A stretch of DNA of 64,000 nt from Aradus depressus (GCA_963662175.1 OY759218.1:18690480-18754479), one strand, 5' to 3'. Positions 10,967 to 21,849 are shown, counted from the stretch's first letter. Numbers and translations: made by a program. The notes: generated from the letters alone by a model not told the origin.

Positions 10967-11387
10967 ACAAATATCACTATTGAGGGGTGCCATAGATACA
11001 TAGATGACCTGGACCATTATTAAAGTTATAGGTATTTTACAATTTGATCCTTAGTCCTCCATTCAGTCTGTATACTTGTATTGACTGTTTGGTCAGTTGC
11101 GTGTCCGATTCCCCAATTTCATGTTGGGTCCTCGTCTGTACCTACAATAACGATTTTGTGTTCCACTTCTCAGGTTTCTCCTTCAGCTAGCTGAGCCTAT
11201 TGCCCTTCCTTCTGTCCACAAATGTTCCAGTTTGATGACCAGTCCTGTCCACTAATGTCCTCGAACACCAAAAACATGAGTGATTTAAAACGGAATCGAA
11301 CAGTCTGATATTATGTTTTTCAACCGGATAGTAGAATTCAATATTAAAATAAATATTAAAAGTCGTATGTGAATCAACGGATATGTA
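10967..11387. other. unassigned DNA
   Basis: Mixed composition, no frame or family recognised. Confidence 0.4.
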
Positions 11388-11945
11388 CTTCCCCAGAACA
11401 AATTAATCAACTAACTCTTCGCTCCCCCTCAAAATCAGTCGATCGTTTGCGCTAATATTCAATAGTTGACACATAGGGGTTCCTAAATCATACTAAATTT
11501 TGTGTCGATAAATTCATTACATCGGCAGTTATTAGGGTTTTGAATTGAGCCCCTCCTCTGATCACCCATTCCCTTTTATCGATTCCTCAGAAAATTGATA
11601 AGTGTTGTCCTTGTAATGGTTTGAATTCACATATGAAATTATGTGTTGATACATTCATGACAACGGCCGTTAGTATATTTTTTGAGTAAACCCTCTCCCT
11701 TAAGGAGGGATCCTTTCCTTTAGTCGATTTGGCTGAAAATCAAAAGGTGTCATCGTTAGAGGGTTCTGGATTCATATAGAAAATTTCGTTCATTCGATCA
11801 GGAGTTATCGTGTTGACAGACCCAAACACAAACGCAAATTTGGAATTTGCTCGGAAAACATGGAATTCCGTTGAGAATTCCGCATCGAATTTTTGACCAA
11901 TTACATAACTTCCCCTATACTTAGTGGAGCTGGGGAAGTTAAAAC
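11388..11945 (+). repeat. repeat A, near-complete copy
   Basis: Both ends are present: gtacttccccagaacaaatt at the left and gagctggggaagttaa at the right, an imperfect terminal inverted repeat of 11 bp. Three modules of about 140 bp follow each other, each with a (t)cgat-acattcatta..cg gcagttat phrase, at about 11516, 11659 and 11793. There is no coding capacity. It is best described as a non-autonomous DNA transposon-like repeat of unknown class. Confidence 0.88.
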
Positions 11946-12209
11946 AAATAAGCTACCGTAAAATGTTATTTCCTTCAGTTCGAGGAAGAAGTCATTTTCA
12001 GATAAAAAAAACATGACATTGTGGATCCATCGATTTGTTGCTAAGAAAGAGCAATCCCTAAAATTAAAATGATAAAAAATTCAGAGTTGGATTTAAGAGA
12101 GGGATGTTCACCCCAGGATGCTTTTCAGCGAGTCTCAGAATATCCAGCATGGCTGCAAGGAATCTGACTAAATAAAGGGTCTAAACGACGAAACTTATAA
12201 AAGTTTATC
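11946..12209. other. unassigned DNA
   Basis: No supported feature. Confidence 0.35.
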
Positions 12210-12850
12210 TACTTCTTCACTGCGATTTTTACTTTCTTATGTCTATATAATGTATTTTAATATTGCGAACATCCGAAATCGTGTTTTAAATGAATTTTCA
12301 CGTTTCAAGGTCCCCTAAAAATGTTTTGAACATTTTCGCGATGATGTCTTTGAGTATAGGATTGGAACTTTGTGAGCGCTAAAACTCAGAAATGATTGTA
12401 GCTATCAACTTGAAATTTGATATTATGTTTTCACACATGCTAACTTGGATCTGATTAGATTTTGGCCGAAACCGGATAAAAATTGAGACCACTTTACACA
12501 AAATACTCCTTATATTTATTACCTAATTAGACATTTATAAAAGTTGAAGGGAAAACTAAAAAGGACATTTTATATGTTAAACGATTTTTTTCTAGTAGCC
12601 CCTAGTTTGCTAATTACATGCCAATAAATGTCCAGAAATGTCGTTTTGAAACATTTTTTTAGAAGTTTGCACGATTTACGCGAAACCTGTTGGTCCTACC
12701 GAAATATTTGTCCTTATCAAAATTGTTCCTTAATAAATTTCCAATCGCTAACAAGCCTCAGATTTTAAATAGAACTAATATGATCAAAATTACAGCGCCC
12801 CAAATAATGTAAAATAAATTTACTTAGAACATTTTGAATATTGATTTGAA
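12210..12850 (+). repeat. repeat C, near-complete copy
   Basis: Starts ttttactttcttatgtctat. It passes cacgtttcaaggtcccc, gatctgattagattttggcc, cagaaatgtcgttttgaaac and tttacgcgaaacctgttgg, and ends with cagcgccccaaataatgtaa. Noncoding, about 640 bp. Confidence 0.82.
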
Positions 12851-13147
12851 TTAATTACCTCTGGTTAGGTTACCCGAGAATGTGGTGGTGAATACTTAAG
12901 GGTCCCTCAAACAAGGTAATTATTTAAAATTATATTATGCAAATAATAAATAAATGGTTTTTGAGTAGGGTTATTGTGAGAAATTAATGAATTTACATAT
13001 TTTGATTCTAGGAGAGCAATGTTAAAAGATAAAAGAAAGATATACATAGATAAATGACACACTTTGTTTAATAACGAAGAATGATTTAAATTAAACAATC
13101 TTTTGACGTTATGTAAGGTAAGAAATATATATTAAAAAATTAATTGT
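12851..13147. other. unassigned AT-rich DNA
   Basis: A 63-codon minus frame at 12907-13098 is AT-driven and not recognised. Confidence 0.4.
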
Positions 13148-13160
13148 ACTTAAATTAATG

Positions 13161-14990
13161 TAATAATATGATAATAATTCAATTCTTTATTAGTCTTTAA
13201 GAAATACATCTTTTAGGCTCAGGGTTCGGCCTGATATATACATTATTCAGTTTAAAAAAAGTACAAATAAATGAAAATAGAAAATAATAATAATAATAAA
13301 ATACAAAGTAATATAGAACCTAACTGTTAATTAAAAAATTAAAACAAAAATAAAAATGGTATTTTATTTAAATACTTCAATGTCCTCTAATTTTTAGCGC
13401 CCTCACTATGTATAGTATGATATTATTGAGGTTTTGGTTGTTTGCAATGTTGAAAAGGGTCTTGTGAGGTTGCGGGCTCTTTAGTGCTTCTACCAGGTAC
13501 TTTTTTCTTAGTTGGCTGAAGGCTGGACACTCCATGAAGAAATGGTGGATGTCGTCCGGTCGGTCTTCGTTGCAGACACTACAGCTGTCTTCCCTGTTGA
13601 AGAGGTAGGTCATTCCTCCCACCGTCACTCTTGACAGGCTTTCTCTACACAGCCGTATCTGAGCCAACACTCTCGTCCTCTCGATATTTGTCCTCAGCTT
13701 TAAGTAGACGTTGTAACAGTAAATATCCTTGTATGTGAGGTTATAGTTAGATTCCAGGATGTGCTGAATGTCTCTATCGCGGCTCCTTTCTTCAAATTGA
13801 CTCACAATCTTTTTCTTATGCCTGCTGATAAGATCAGGGTCCTGAGTATCCCATAACCATGAATAGCCTACAGAGGTTAGGATATTCCGGAGTTGAGTCA
13901 CCCAGTTGTAGGCCGGTAGGTCTGAAGGCTGCTTGCTCAGGAACAGGAGACGTTCGTAACACAGTCTAGGCTACCTGTCGGCCGGCATCTCCAGTATTTT
14001 GCTCCACCAGCCCACTGCTCTTCCGATTACGATGACACTAAGGTTGTAGCTGTTAGTCTCTACTCTGACGAAGCTGTTTGGAGTTGACTTTGGAAGCTTC
14101 AGTACTCTTTTGTAGTATCTTGTGAGCACCGTATCTAGTTTCTCCAGGTATTCTAAAGCCCATATTTCCGAGGAGTACAACAGAGTGGCCAGTGTGACTG
14201 ACTCCAGCAGTTTCTTCTTCGTGTCCCAACTGTCCGATCTTGCTGCCGCTAATGTGTGGATGGTTACTCCTGTGGCTTTGTTCGCTTTGGAAATGTAGAC
14301 GTCTGCAGTTTCGCTAAATCTTCCTGTTTTTGAAAAAGGAATTCCTAGGTAAGTTTGTTTTTTTACCACTTCTATTATGTTTCCTTGGTAGTAGAATGGT
14401 GTTTGAAGTTTTTGGTTAGGACTACTATGAAAAATGAGAATTTTTGATTTCTGGGTGTTGAGTTCTAGTAAGTTTTCTTTCAGGTAAGTGCTGAGATAAT
14501 TAAGTTTGTTCTGCAAATCTTTGGGAGTAAACATTACCAAATCGTCTGCATACATTAGGAATATAATGTCGTTATTGCCATCGATATTTACTCCTCTGAA
14601 GCCATTTTCTTTAAATAATTTTTCTATGTCGAACAGGAACAAGTTAAATAGAGTGGGACTGATAGAATCTCCTTGCAGCACCCCTGTTTCTACCTTGATA
14701 TTCTTTGTTTGACCTGAAGGTGTGGAAACTGTTACATTTGCATTATTGTAAAAACTTTGAAGCACTGCTATAAACTTTTTACTCACTCCAATGGATGATA
14801 GTTTATTCCATAAGATGTGGCGGTTTAGGGAGTCAAAAGCTTTCTTTAAATCTATGAAAAAAGCATAAAGATACCTACTTTTTAGATGGATATTGTTATA
14901 TATAATAGCTTGCAAACAGAAGATGTTATCGGAGCAGCCTCGGCCTGTTCTGAAGCCTGATTGTGCTTCTGGTAGTAAGCCTTCTGTTTT
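13161..14990 (-). mobile_element. 5'-truncated LINE
   Basis: Non-LTR retrotransposon in minus orientation, 1830 bp, flanked by the 13-bp TSD acttaaattaatg (13148-13160 and 14991-15003). The 5' end is cut inside the reverse transcriptase. The 3' untranslated end (about 13376 to 13161) has a gactaataaagaattg poly-A-signal-like stretch and no long poly-A. An A-rich simple segment lies at about 13260-13320. TSD plus 5' truncation is the signature of target-primed reverse transcription. Confidence 0.95.
13377..14990 (-). pseudogene. LINE reverse transcriptase (ORF2), one in-frame stop
   Basis: One continuous frame of about 538 codons broken by a single TAG at 13971-13973. The real element sequence begins at KTEGLLPEAQSGFRTGRG; residues before that in the open frame come from flanking DNA. 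RT motifs seen in order: DLKKAFDSLNRHILW (palm, catalytic D), GVLQGDSISPTLFNLFL (fingers/palm B), MYADDLVMF (catalytic YADD), and a TYLGIPFSKTG motif. The C-terminal part carries CSVCNEDRPDDIHHFFMECP, a C-x2-C-x8-HH-x4-C zinc-knuckle-like module. Endonuclease and ORF1 are missing. The clade is uncertain (CR1/Jockey group by motif style). Having only one stop suggests a fairly recent insertion. Confidence 0.93.
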
Positions 14991-15164
14991 ACTTAAATTA
15001 ATGATAAAGATTAAATGTAAGCCAAAATGACAAAATGGCAAGGTGTAAGTTATATATTATAGGTAATTGTATGTTATGTTTTTCAGAAAATTTTAATAAA
15101 AATAAAGAATGAAAATTAATTGAGACTATATGGCATATATATATATATATATTTTTTTTATGGC

Positions 15165-15560
15165 ATATCAACCACGAGGGTCATTGATGCTCGGCTGTTC
15201 AAATAAGTAAGAGATCCCGCAGAGAAACTGGCGGGCGAACGGAGGGGGGACCCCGCACAGGACCCCAGGGCACCCAGTGAGCGTCCCAACCAGGCCAGGG
15301 GACAAGCAACGGCACAACTGGGCGTCTCTCTTTAGGCATTGGGCTTAGGCCCCGGTGTAGCTAGGCCTGTTGGAGAGGGTGTGCTTGTATGTGGCACCGA
15401 CCACACCCTCCAAGCCCGGGACTATATCAGTCCAGAGATCCCAGTGGAGCCGACCAAGCCCCCCAGCCCAGCCACCGTCCGCACACTGAGACACCCCAGG
15501 GGCCCCGCCACCCCCCCGTCCCCAGAGGGATCCCAGTCGTAAGGGATCTGCGTTATCAGC
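15165..15560. other. GC-rich island of unknown origin
   Basis: Strikingly GC-rich against AT-rich surroundings. It has an open proline-rich frame on the plus strand (15339-15542) with no recognised domain. Composition resembles 5' regions or ORF1 of non-LTR elements, as at 20480-20900 and 32455-32970, but no diagnostic motif was found. It is preceded by an (AT)n run at about 15137-15151. Confidence 0.4.
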
Positions 15561-16089
15561 TATTCTTCGGTCATTGAGCTACAGAGTGGGACAGGCAATT
15601 CGGAGAGAAACTATGAATTACTGGGTGCTATAGATTAGTGGGACACTATGCAAATCATATTAATATATGGTATATTCGTGAATAATACCCTAAAATAAAA
15701 TTAAAGTATAATGTTATTTCTTAATTTATAATTATGAAAATATACTATTTATAACACTTTGGCGTGGAACGGCCGATGGATAAAATGCCGTTCTTGAAAG
15801 TCGTCAATGAAATTGATTTTCACCATATTTCTAGTTCAAAAATCTCCAATTTTGATGAGATCTATGTTGTGAGTTTGGAAGGACCGTAGAAGAGATGGGG
15901 ACGGTGTGATATGGGAGGGGGCTTTGGGATCGGATGAAAAGATTACAGCAGCTGCGTGGATTTATATTGAGAGAGCTCCAGCGATAAATCACATTTCCAC
16001 ATCATCTTTTCACCTCATCCCCTCCCTTACCGTCCAAAACCTATGTTAGTCCGGATCAAAAATAAATAAAACTCCTCCTTGAATCACCT
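15561..16089. other. unassigned DNA
   Basis: No supported gene. A TATA-rich stretch at 15640-15760. Confidence 0.35.
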
Positions 16090-16850
16090 ATCTTTCTCAG
16101 CTTGCATTATTTGTAATAAACTAAGTTTCTGCTCTCCCTCTAAATCTATTTGGTCACCTTGACTGAAAATCAGTAAGTGTCTTTTCAAGGATCAAAACAA
16201 GACTGTGTCTTCCCACTCAACACTGAACGTTGAATCAACAATTTTGAGGGAACTGTCGTGTAAGTAAAAAAACCTAATTATTTGTACCAACGTTTCGGAA
16301 ACTATTTATTTATTTCTTCAGAGCCTTATAATGACTTGAATCGATGTGTGTGGTGAATGTGTTAATGTTGACAAAGGTGATGAATAAATCGTGTAGTAAT
16401 CGTGTAGTAAAATTTAGTAATGTTTATCGTGAAGTAACGTGTTACGTGAAGTAAAATCGTGTAGTAAATCGTGTAGTAATCGTGGATGACACAACATAGA
16501 CTCCACACAACATCCACTCGAATCATTAAACGGCCATGAAGAAGGAAATGAATAGTTCCCAAAACGTTAGGCAAATACTGGTCGAAGGGAAAAGGGAACC
16601 GGATTAGACTCAAATACTTCAATAACTGCCGATGTAATGAATGTATCGACACAAAATAGCCAGTAATTCACTAAGCCCTTTTCACTTTATTATAGTGATT
16701 TATGTTCAAATTAATACTAAATTTAGTATGATGATTCAGTCCTTTTCTAAATTTACTGTTGATTTTCAGCCCCAACGGTTCTTTGGTTTGAATGAAAAGC
16801 GAAAATTGATTAATTCATGCTAGGGAAGTACATTTTCGGTGATTCACCAA
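16090..16850. repeat. repeat A mosaic with old palindromic insert
   Basis: Forward A phrases at 16120-16180 (ctgaaaatcagtaagtgtct), reverse phrases at 16600-16665 (aactgccgatgtaatgaatg) and a reverse start at 16795-16845 (gctagggaagtacatttt). The pieces are mixed in orientation, as expected from nested insertion and rearrangement. Confidence 0.6.
16250..16583. mobile_element. decayed palindromic retroposon, S3 family
   Basis: Left arm (16252-16362, with ccaacgtttcggaaactat) and right arm (16500-16583, with gaagaaggaaatgaatagtt) are diverged inverted repeats and match the arms of the element at 36345-36639. The loop (about 16378-16485) holds five or so variants of atcgtgtagtaa. No clear TSD. 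Confidence 0.7.
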
Positions 16851-17327
16851 TAATTATTTTTTTTTGTTATTCGTAATGAGACGTATTTTTTGCAAGATCT
16901 TTACCGCATTGACTTAGGAGATCAAAAGATATTGTAAAGGTGATGAAAACCGGGTGAAGGGTTGAGCTGGTGAAGAAGGACCACACAATTCTGTGTGGGA
17001 ATAATTTACGAGGGTTAAAGGAAGAAAATTAGATCGGTAGGGAAGCAAGAGGCTGCAATAAATACGTGGCCTTCTGAATTAGGAACCCCCCCCGCCCCCC
17101 CCCTTTTGTTGATTCGTCGGTAAAATATTCAAGACTAGACCATACGTCTCCCTTGTTAAATATTAATGAAATCTTAATTCTCAACTGGATCGAACAGTTC
17201 TCTTTTCCTCAAATTAATGCTATATAAGCTTCCATTTTCTTCAACACAAGAAACATTGAAGATTTTTCCAACTTACAAATAGTGAAATGTCAATCGAAAA
17301 AAGTTAGTGCAAACCCCAGACATTATG
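16851..17327. other. unassigned DNA
   Basis: C-run at about 17087-17103. No gene recognised. Confidence 0.35.
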
Positions 17328-17439
17328 TTAACCTTCGGGCCGCATTTACAACGCCTTATCAGAAAATTTCGCGCCCGATCCCTATTCGCTTGGTTAGATT
17401 GGCGGGACCGTTAGGTTTTCTCTAGTTAACTATCAACAC

Positions 17440-17611
17440 TAAGATAAGACCTAAGCTGAGATGGGCAGATGGTGTGGCAGAAGATGCCCGAAACATGTTC
17501 CGCACCAGGAACTGGATGGCAGCCGCACAGGATCGGGACAATTGGCGGCTGTTGGTGGAGGAGGCCAGGACCCGTCACCGGGTTGTAGCGCCACGATAGA
17601 TAGATAGATAG
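17440..17611 (+). mobile_element. LINE 3' end, 172-bp 5'-truncated insertion
   Basis: Codes for the last 50 residues of a LINE polyprotein: RPKLRWADGVAEDARN, then AAQDRDNWRLLVEEARTRH, ending at a TAG at 17597-17599. The GRP(K/R)-RW-D-V--D segment and the AQDR--WR segment are classic C-terminal tail motifs of RTE/CR1-type LINEs. It ends in a GATA microsatellite tail and is flanked by the 12-bp TSD aactatcaacac (17428-17439 and 17612-17623). Confidence 0.95.
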
Positions 17612-17730
17612 AACTATCAACACATCAGATAGCGCTGGTCCCATTGTTCTAGCTATCGTGTACTGGTCACAAGTCAGTTGCATAGTTTAACATCTCCAGC
17701 AACGATGATCGAAGTAGTAAGAAGTTTTTT

Positions 17731-18320
17731 TTTTTTTTTTTTAAATTTACAAATAGCTATTTACAACTGTATACACATAAATACAACAAGCAAATGTGCT
17801 AATAAAGAGGTAATGGCAATGTCAAAATGTCATGAGGGGAGAAATCACCCAGTGGTGACACTCCCTAGTCACTGTTTTTCTCTCGTTTTTAGCTAATCAC
17901 TGTCACTGCTTCTGATCAGAAGATCTCTGGGCCATTGACGCTTAAGCCGTCGTTGGGGAAGCATGGCAGAATGGATGGCAAGACTAGAGGATTATTGTGG
18001 GAACTAAGAAGGGAAAATAATTTTTTATATTTGGATTTAGCGACTTCGGTAATGAAAGGTACGTTAAGGTCAGTGTGAAGGGTTTTGTTGGAGACGTAGT
18101 AAGGAGCATTGGCTACTGTACGAAGGATTTTGGATTGAAGGGATTGGATGCGCTAGAGATTGGAAGCCTTGGCAGAACCCTAGAGTTCAAGTCCGTAAGT
18201 CCACATAGGTTTGAGTATTGCGTTGTATATAAGTCGTTTTGTTGTCAAAGTTAGTTTGGATCTTTTGTCTTAGTAGAAGTTTATAACGTCTGTTCATTTC
18301 TTGTCTTTTCAGTCTCGTGT
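17731..18320 (-). mobile_element. Jockey-like LINE 3' fragment
   Basis: Minus strand encodes the C-terminal part of a Jockey-type reverse transcriptase. It matches the copy at 29765-30419: RQEMNRRYKLLL upstream, an IRRIQS-like thumb region, then segments like ANAPYYVSNKTLHTDLNVP and RRLKRQWPRDL. The 3' end is an oligo-T run (17726-17741) on the plus strand, the poly-A tail. Several frameshifts. The 5' edge near 18320 is approximate and no TSD was resolved. Confidence 0.88.
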
Positions 18321-18664
18321 GAGGATGACATGACAGTGAATCAGAAGAGGAAATGGAAAGTGCTGATGAAGAGGACCTATGCTTATAAGAAATTTCTATT
18401 TGTATTTTGATAAGAAAAATTTGATGTGTTTCCCACATTTTAATGACTAAGATGAATAACCTCATTGCTTGGAATAAACGGGTATTCAATGCCTTAATAA
18501 AGGTTTTAAACGTGTTTAGTTGAAATTTGTGTACGTCTGATTTTTCATCGAAATACCAGAGATTCGTGAAGGGCGGTGAAAATGCCGCCATACGGGCGCT
18601 GGTGTTACGTCACTACATGCGAGCGCCCGAAGGTTAAGTTAGCAGATTATTATAGGAGACATCA

Positions 18665-19330
18665 CACTTTTGTTACATTTTTATATCTTTAGTATAAGGA
18701 AGTAGCTATTGAAATCGTGCGAAAATATGAGATAGAATTTTCGACATATTTTTAACGTTTCAAGGAGCCCAGAACATTTTCGCGATGATATCTGTCGGTA
18801 TGTGAATGGGGCCTTGTGAGCCCTTTACACAGAAACTATTGTAGCTACGAATTTGAAATTTGAGATTGAGATTTCACATGTGCTAATTTAGATCTGATTA
18901 GATTTTGGCCGAACATTGAGATCACTTTACATAGAACTCCAAGTACATTTTACTTGATGTCGCTTATATTTATGACCTAATCAAAAATTTCTTCATATAA
19001 AAGTTGTAGAGAATCCTAAAAAGGACATTTTCTCTGAATACGTTTTTTTAAAATGGTTGTTCAGTTTGCGATATACATGCCAAAAACCGTTGTAAATTGT
19101 CGTCTTGAAACACAGGTTTTTTTTTTACTTTTGCTTCATTCACGCAAAAACTCTTAGTCCTATCGAAAAATTAACCATTACAAAAAATGTTCCTTAATCA
19201 ATTTCCAATGACATTGTGACCTTTGATTTGAGATATAACTAATATGACAAACGTTATAAATTAATGTAAGATAACTTTCCGTAGGAAATATTACAACAAA
19301 ATATTTGAATTGTATCGCATAGCAACGAAT
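18665..19330 (+). repeat. repeat C copy
   Basis: Contains agtataaggaagtag, aacgtttcaaggagccc, gatctgattagattttggcc, acgcaaaaactcttagtcc and the closing attataaattaatgtaag. Most of the length is retained with point decay. It is followed at once by a SINE. Confidence 0.8.
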
Positions 19331-19351
19331 TATAAAATATATTTATATGTA

Positions 19352-19680
19352 GGTTAGGTTAGGTTTTATGACTCATGCCCGGGCTTTAACTACGAGGTCA
19401 TATCGCCTACTACCAGAGCGCTCTTTCGTCACTCTGGTGGACATGAGCCCGACTCTACTGTGGGAGTCCTAAATTTTGCCTACCCTAAATTTTTATTCAC
19501 CTAGGGTAGGGGTCATTAGCGAGTACCTGACATCGTACAGGCTCGGGACCATCGCTTAACGTCCCATCCGAAGGACGGCGTGCTTAAGTTTATTTTACCT
19601 CCCAGATAAAATAAACTAAGGGCCTCGGTCGGGTTTCGAACCCACGTTCTTGAGCTCAGAAGTCAAGCACGCATACCACC
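19352..19680 (-). mobile_element. tRNA-derived SINE
   Basis: Truncated within the tRNA-like head (ends ...gcataccacc), with a readable B box (gggtttcgaaccc complement). The tail is ggttaggttagg on the plus strand, so the SINE 3' end is CCTAACCTAACC. TSD atttatatgta at 19341-19351 and 19681-19691. Confidence 0.93.
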
Positions 19681-19691
19681 ATTTATATGTA

Positions 19692-20083
19692 TATCTGATA
19701 TTTATCTGACAGTATTACATCGGCAGATATTAGAGTATTTGTATCGAGCCCCTTGGAAATGACTTTGAATTTTTGAAATATGAAAATTCGTGTCAATACA
19801 TTAATTACAACAGCAGTTATTAGAGTTGTAAGCCTCCTCTCTAATCCCTCTTCCCTTTGGCCGATTTGACTGAAAAAATTACAGGTATCATTCTTAGAGG
19901 GTTCTGGATACATACAAAATTTCTTATCGATGTATTCATTTAATCGGGATCTATCATGTTCACAAACAAACAGACAGACAGATTCTTTTTTTCATTTTGG
20001 AATCAGGAGGCCTCTGAAAACTCAACATCGAATTACTGACCGATTACATAACTTCCCCTATACCTCGTAAAGCTGGGGAATGA
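19692..20083 (+). repeat. repeat A, 3' two thirds
   Basis: Two modules (attacatcggcagatattag; attacaacagcagttattag), the tcgatttgactgaaaa phrase, and the intact distal end cttcccctatacctcgtaaa then gctgggga. The proximal end is cut by the SINE boundary. Confidence 0.82.
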
Positions 20084-20428
20084 AAAAAGATATTGGAAAT
20101 TTAGAGATGAAATTGATTGTAAAGGACGCTCATAAGAATATGTCACCTCATTGGAAAGCGTACCTGTTGAGTCCATTTGATTAATGCTGAGGGGATCATT
20201 GAAAGACGAACTTGACGCTGGGCTATCAGTCAACTGGCTCGTTACACCTTCATACATCTTAACTTAACCAAACCCTTCACTTTGATTCTACAAAACTGAA
20301 ACCATTTTTGGCGAAATTCAAAAAAATTTAAGTTGAGAAATGTGGACTGATACCAACTCTCTTCCCGTGACATTCTCGCACGTGCCGAGAACCAGTATAA
20401 AAACTTCCCCAATTTATCATGATTGGCC
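20084..20428. other. unassigned DNA
   Basis: No supported feature. Confidence 0.35.
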
Positions 20429-20475
20429 CGTGATGGTAGTTCACCTTTAAGCTACTAGGTGGAACTACCATCACG
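20429..20475. repeat. strong hairpin
   Basis: Arms 20429-20446 and 20457-20475 pair along 18 bp with one bulged base; loop ttaagctact. It lies at the border between AT-rich DNA and a GC-rich island. Confidence 0.8.
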
Positions 20476-20479
20476 CCAC

Positions 20480-20900
20480 TGTCCCCAAACCTTTTAGGCC
20501 CCTGGCGAGCGCGGGTGCTGTCCGGGGCTGTTGAGCGGTTGGGAATCCGTGCTAGAGGGCCCCTAGGGTCAGTTGACGCCTGACCCTACCCCTGATCGGC
20601 TCCCGCTCCCTCAGCAGCTCTGGATTATGGGGCCGCTAGTTGGAACTTTTGATACCATTGGTCCAACTAGTGTGCCCTGCCCAGCTCGCTCGGGGTTCGA
20701 CATATATCCAAGAAAAACAGAAGCAGAGTGCAGAGGACAAGCCAGTTGAAGTTAACCTGTCTCCAATTCATCCTATCCAGCTGTGAAGCCAAGGGGAGTC
20801 ATCTCCACATCCCCCCACGCCTTCCGGGGTATTTTCGGGCGGCCGGCTCTGCTGGCCAGTACATCCCCCTCCGACATCAGGACATATTCTGAAAACTTGT
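20480..20900. other. GC-rich island of unknown origin
   Basis: GC-rich with several internal short palindromes and no long open frame. It may be the 5' untranslated region of a non-LTR element, given the similar composition of the LINE fragment at 32455-32970; no conserved motif supports that. Confidence 0.4.
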
Positions 20901-20909
20901 AGCAAATAA

Positions 20910-21601
20910 ATCAGGAGACACGGCAGTGTCTCTGGCCAAGTCCGAAAAAAATGTCGAAAGACACTGCTGTGTTACTTTTCTCGTGACACCAAATGCCACT
21001 TTTGCATCGAAAAAATTGTATTATTCATTAACAAAATGATGTTTTTTCCGACATAGCCCTCTGGAGAACTCCGAGCTGAACAAAATAAAAAAAAAAAGTA
21101 GCCAAAAAGAATCATTTTTTACCAAGTTTCGAAGGCAAAAATTGGCAAAAAAATAACTTTTTTTTATTTTTCCTTTTTCAGTTCGTCCGGATGACGTCAT
21201 CAATATAATTATATGATTTTTTTTTAAATGTATAATAAATATCTTGTGATCTATATATGCAAAGATAAAGATAAAAATATATATATAATAAAAAATAACC
21301 CAATATTATAACGATAACGAAAAAAATACAGCAACGATAAAATACATTCAGGTGATAATAATAAGAAAAAAGTGTGTGTTTGTTATTACGTGTTCAAACC
21401 TGTGCCAGTTTTCTAACCAATTCCAGTTTACTAACTGCTAATTAATTGTTTAATATATATTATTATATCATATACATATATACGAAGCGCAAATTTCAGA
21501 GCGAGCGGAGCAATATTTATAATAGTGCAATACAAATACAATATTTAACTTTACGAATACAGTATATACCGTACTTGACCGTGCTTTTCAGTTTTACTGA
21601 A
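20910..21601 (+). repeat. repeat B, full copy
   Basis: Starts atcaggagacacggcagtgt and ends gtgcttttcagttttactga. Near the left end a 14-bp inverted repeat (acacggcagtgtct ... agacactgctgtgt) surrounds ggccaagtccg; the right end has the inverted counterpart acttgacc/gccgtgc. A palindromic TGACGTCA lies at 21192-21199. No coding. Copies also at 25956, 33767 (fragment) and 53310. Probably a non-autonomous DNA transposon; class unknown. Confidence 0.85.
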
Positions 21602-21603
21602 TT

Positions 21604-21780
21604 ATATTAAATAATACAAATTTCTTTTTGAAATATTGTCTATTATATACAAAAAAAAAGTATTTAAACTACCGGTATCGACATTACATCACCGTCAGTT
21701 TTAGTTAAGATGTGTAATCTATTTTACTTTGGAATAGACAATATTTCAAAAAATAAGTTTGTTTTATTTGGTAAATAAAT
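21604..21780 (+). mobile_element. S1-type palindromic element, diverged
   Basis: Left end tttctttttgaaatattgtc and right end gacaatatttcaaaaaataa are the inverted S1 arms. The middle carries accggtatcgac and catcaccgtcag, decayed counterparts of the hammerhead-like core. The leader is not seen. Confidence 0.7.
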
Positions 21781-21849
21781 AAATAAAACCAAGTAAGTAT
21801 TCGAAAAAAAGGTGCTCAGAAAATTGTCTAGACCGTTTGTGTTTGAAGA

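Larger units (their letters stand above)
17332..18633. mobile_element. piggyBac-like element filled with LINE inserts
   Basis: Flanked by TTAA at 17328-17331 and 18634-18637. The inverted ends are CCTTCGGGC (17332-17340) and GCCCGAAGG (18625-18633), followed on each side by a GCAT-like extension. TTAA target duplication with short C-starting ends is the piggyBac hallmark. No transposase domain can be read. About 760 bp of the 1.3 kb is later LINE sequence (17440-17611, 17731-18320). Confidence 0.75.

Noticed and set aside
17426..17683. Minus-strand open frame of 85 codons
   Set aside because: It is the complement of the LINE C-terminal tail on the plus strand, which has clear family motifs and a TSD.
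18310..18380. Acidic ESEEEMESADEED stretch as the piggyBac transposase N-terminus
   Set aside because: It lies next to the right end of the element on a strand that would read outward, and it is followed quickly by a stop.
21021..21203. Minus frames with MTSSGR...KGK...SYFF in all repeat B copies
   Set aside because: They recur because B is a repeat; low complexity and inconsistent reading frames between copies argue against a protein.
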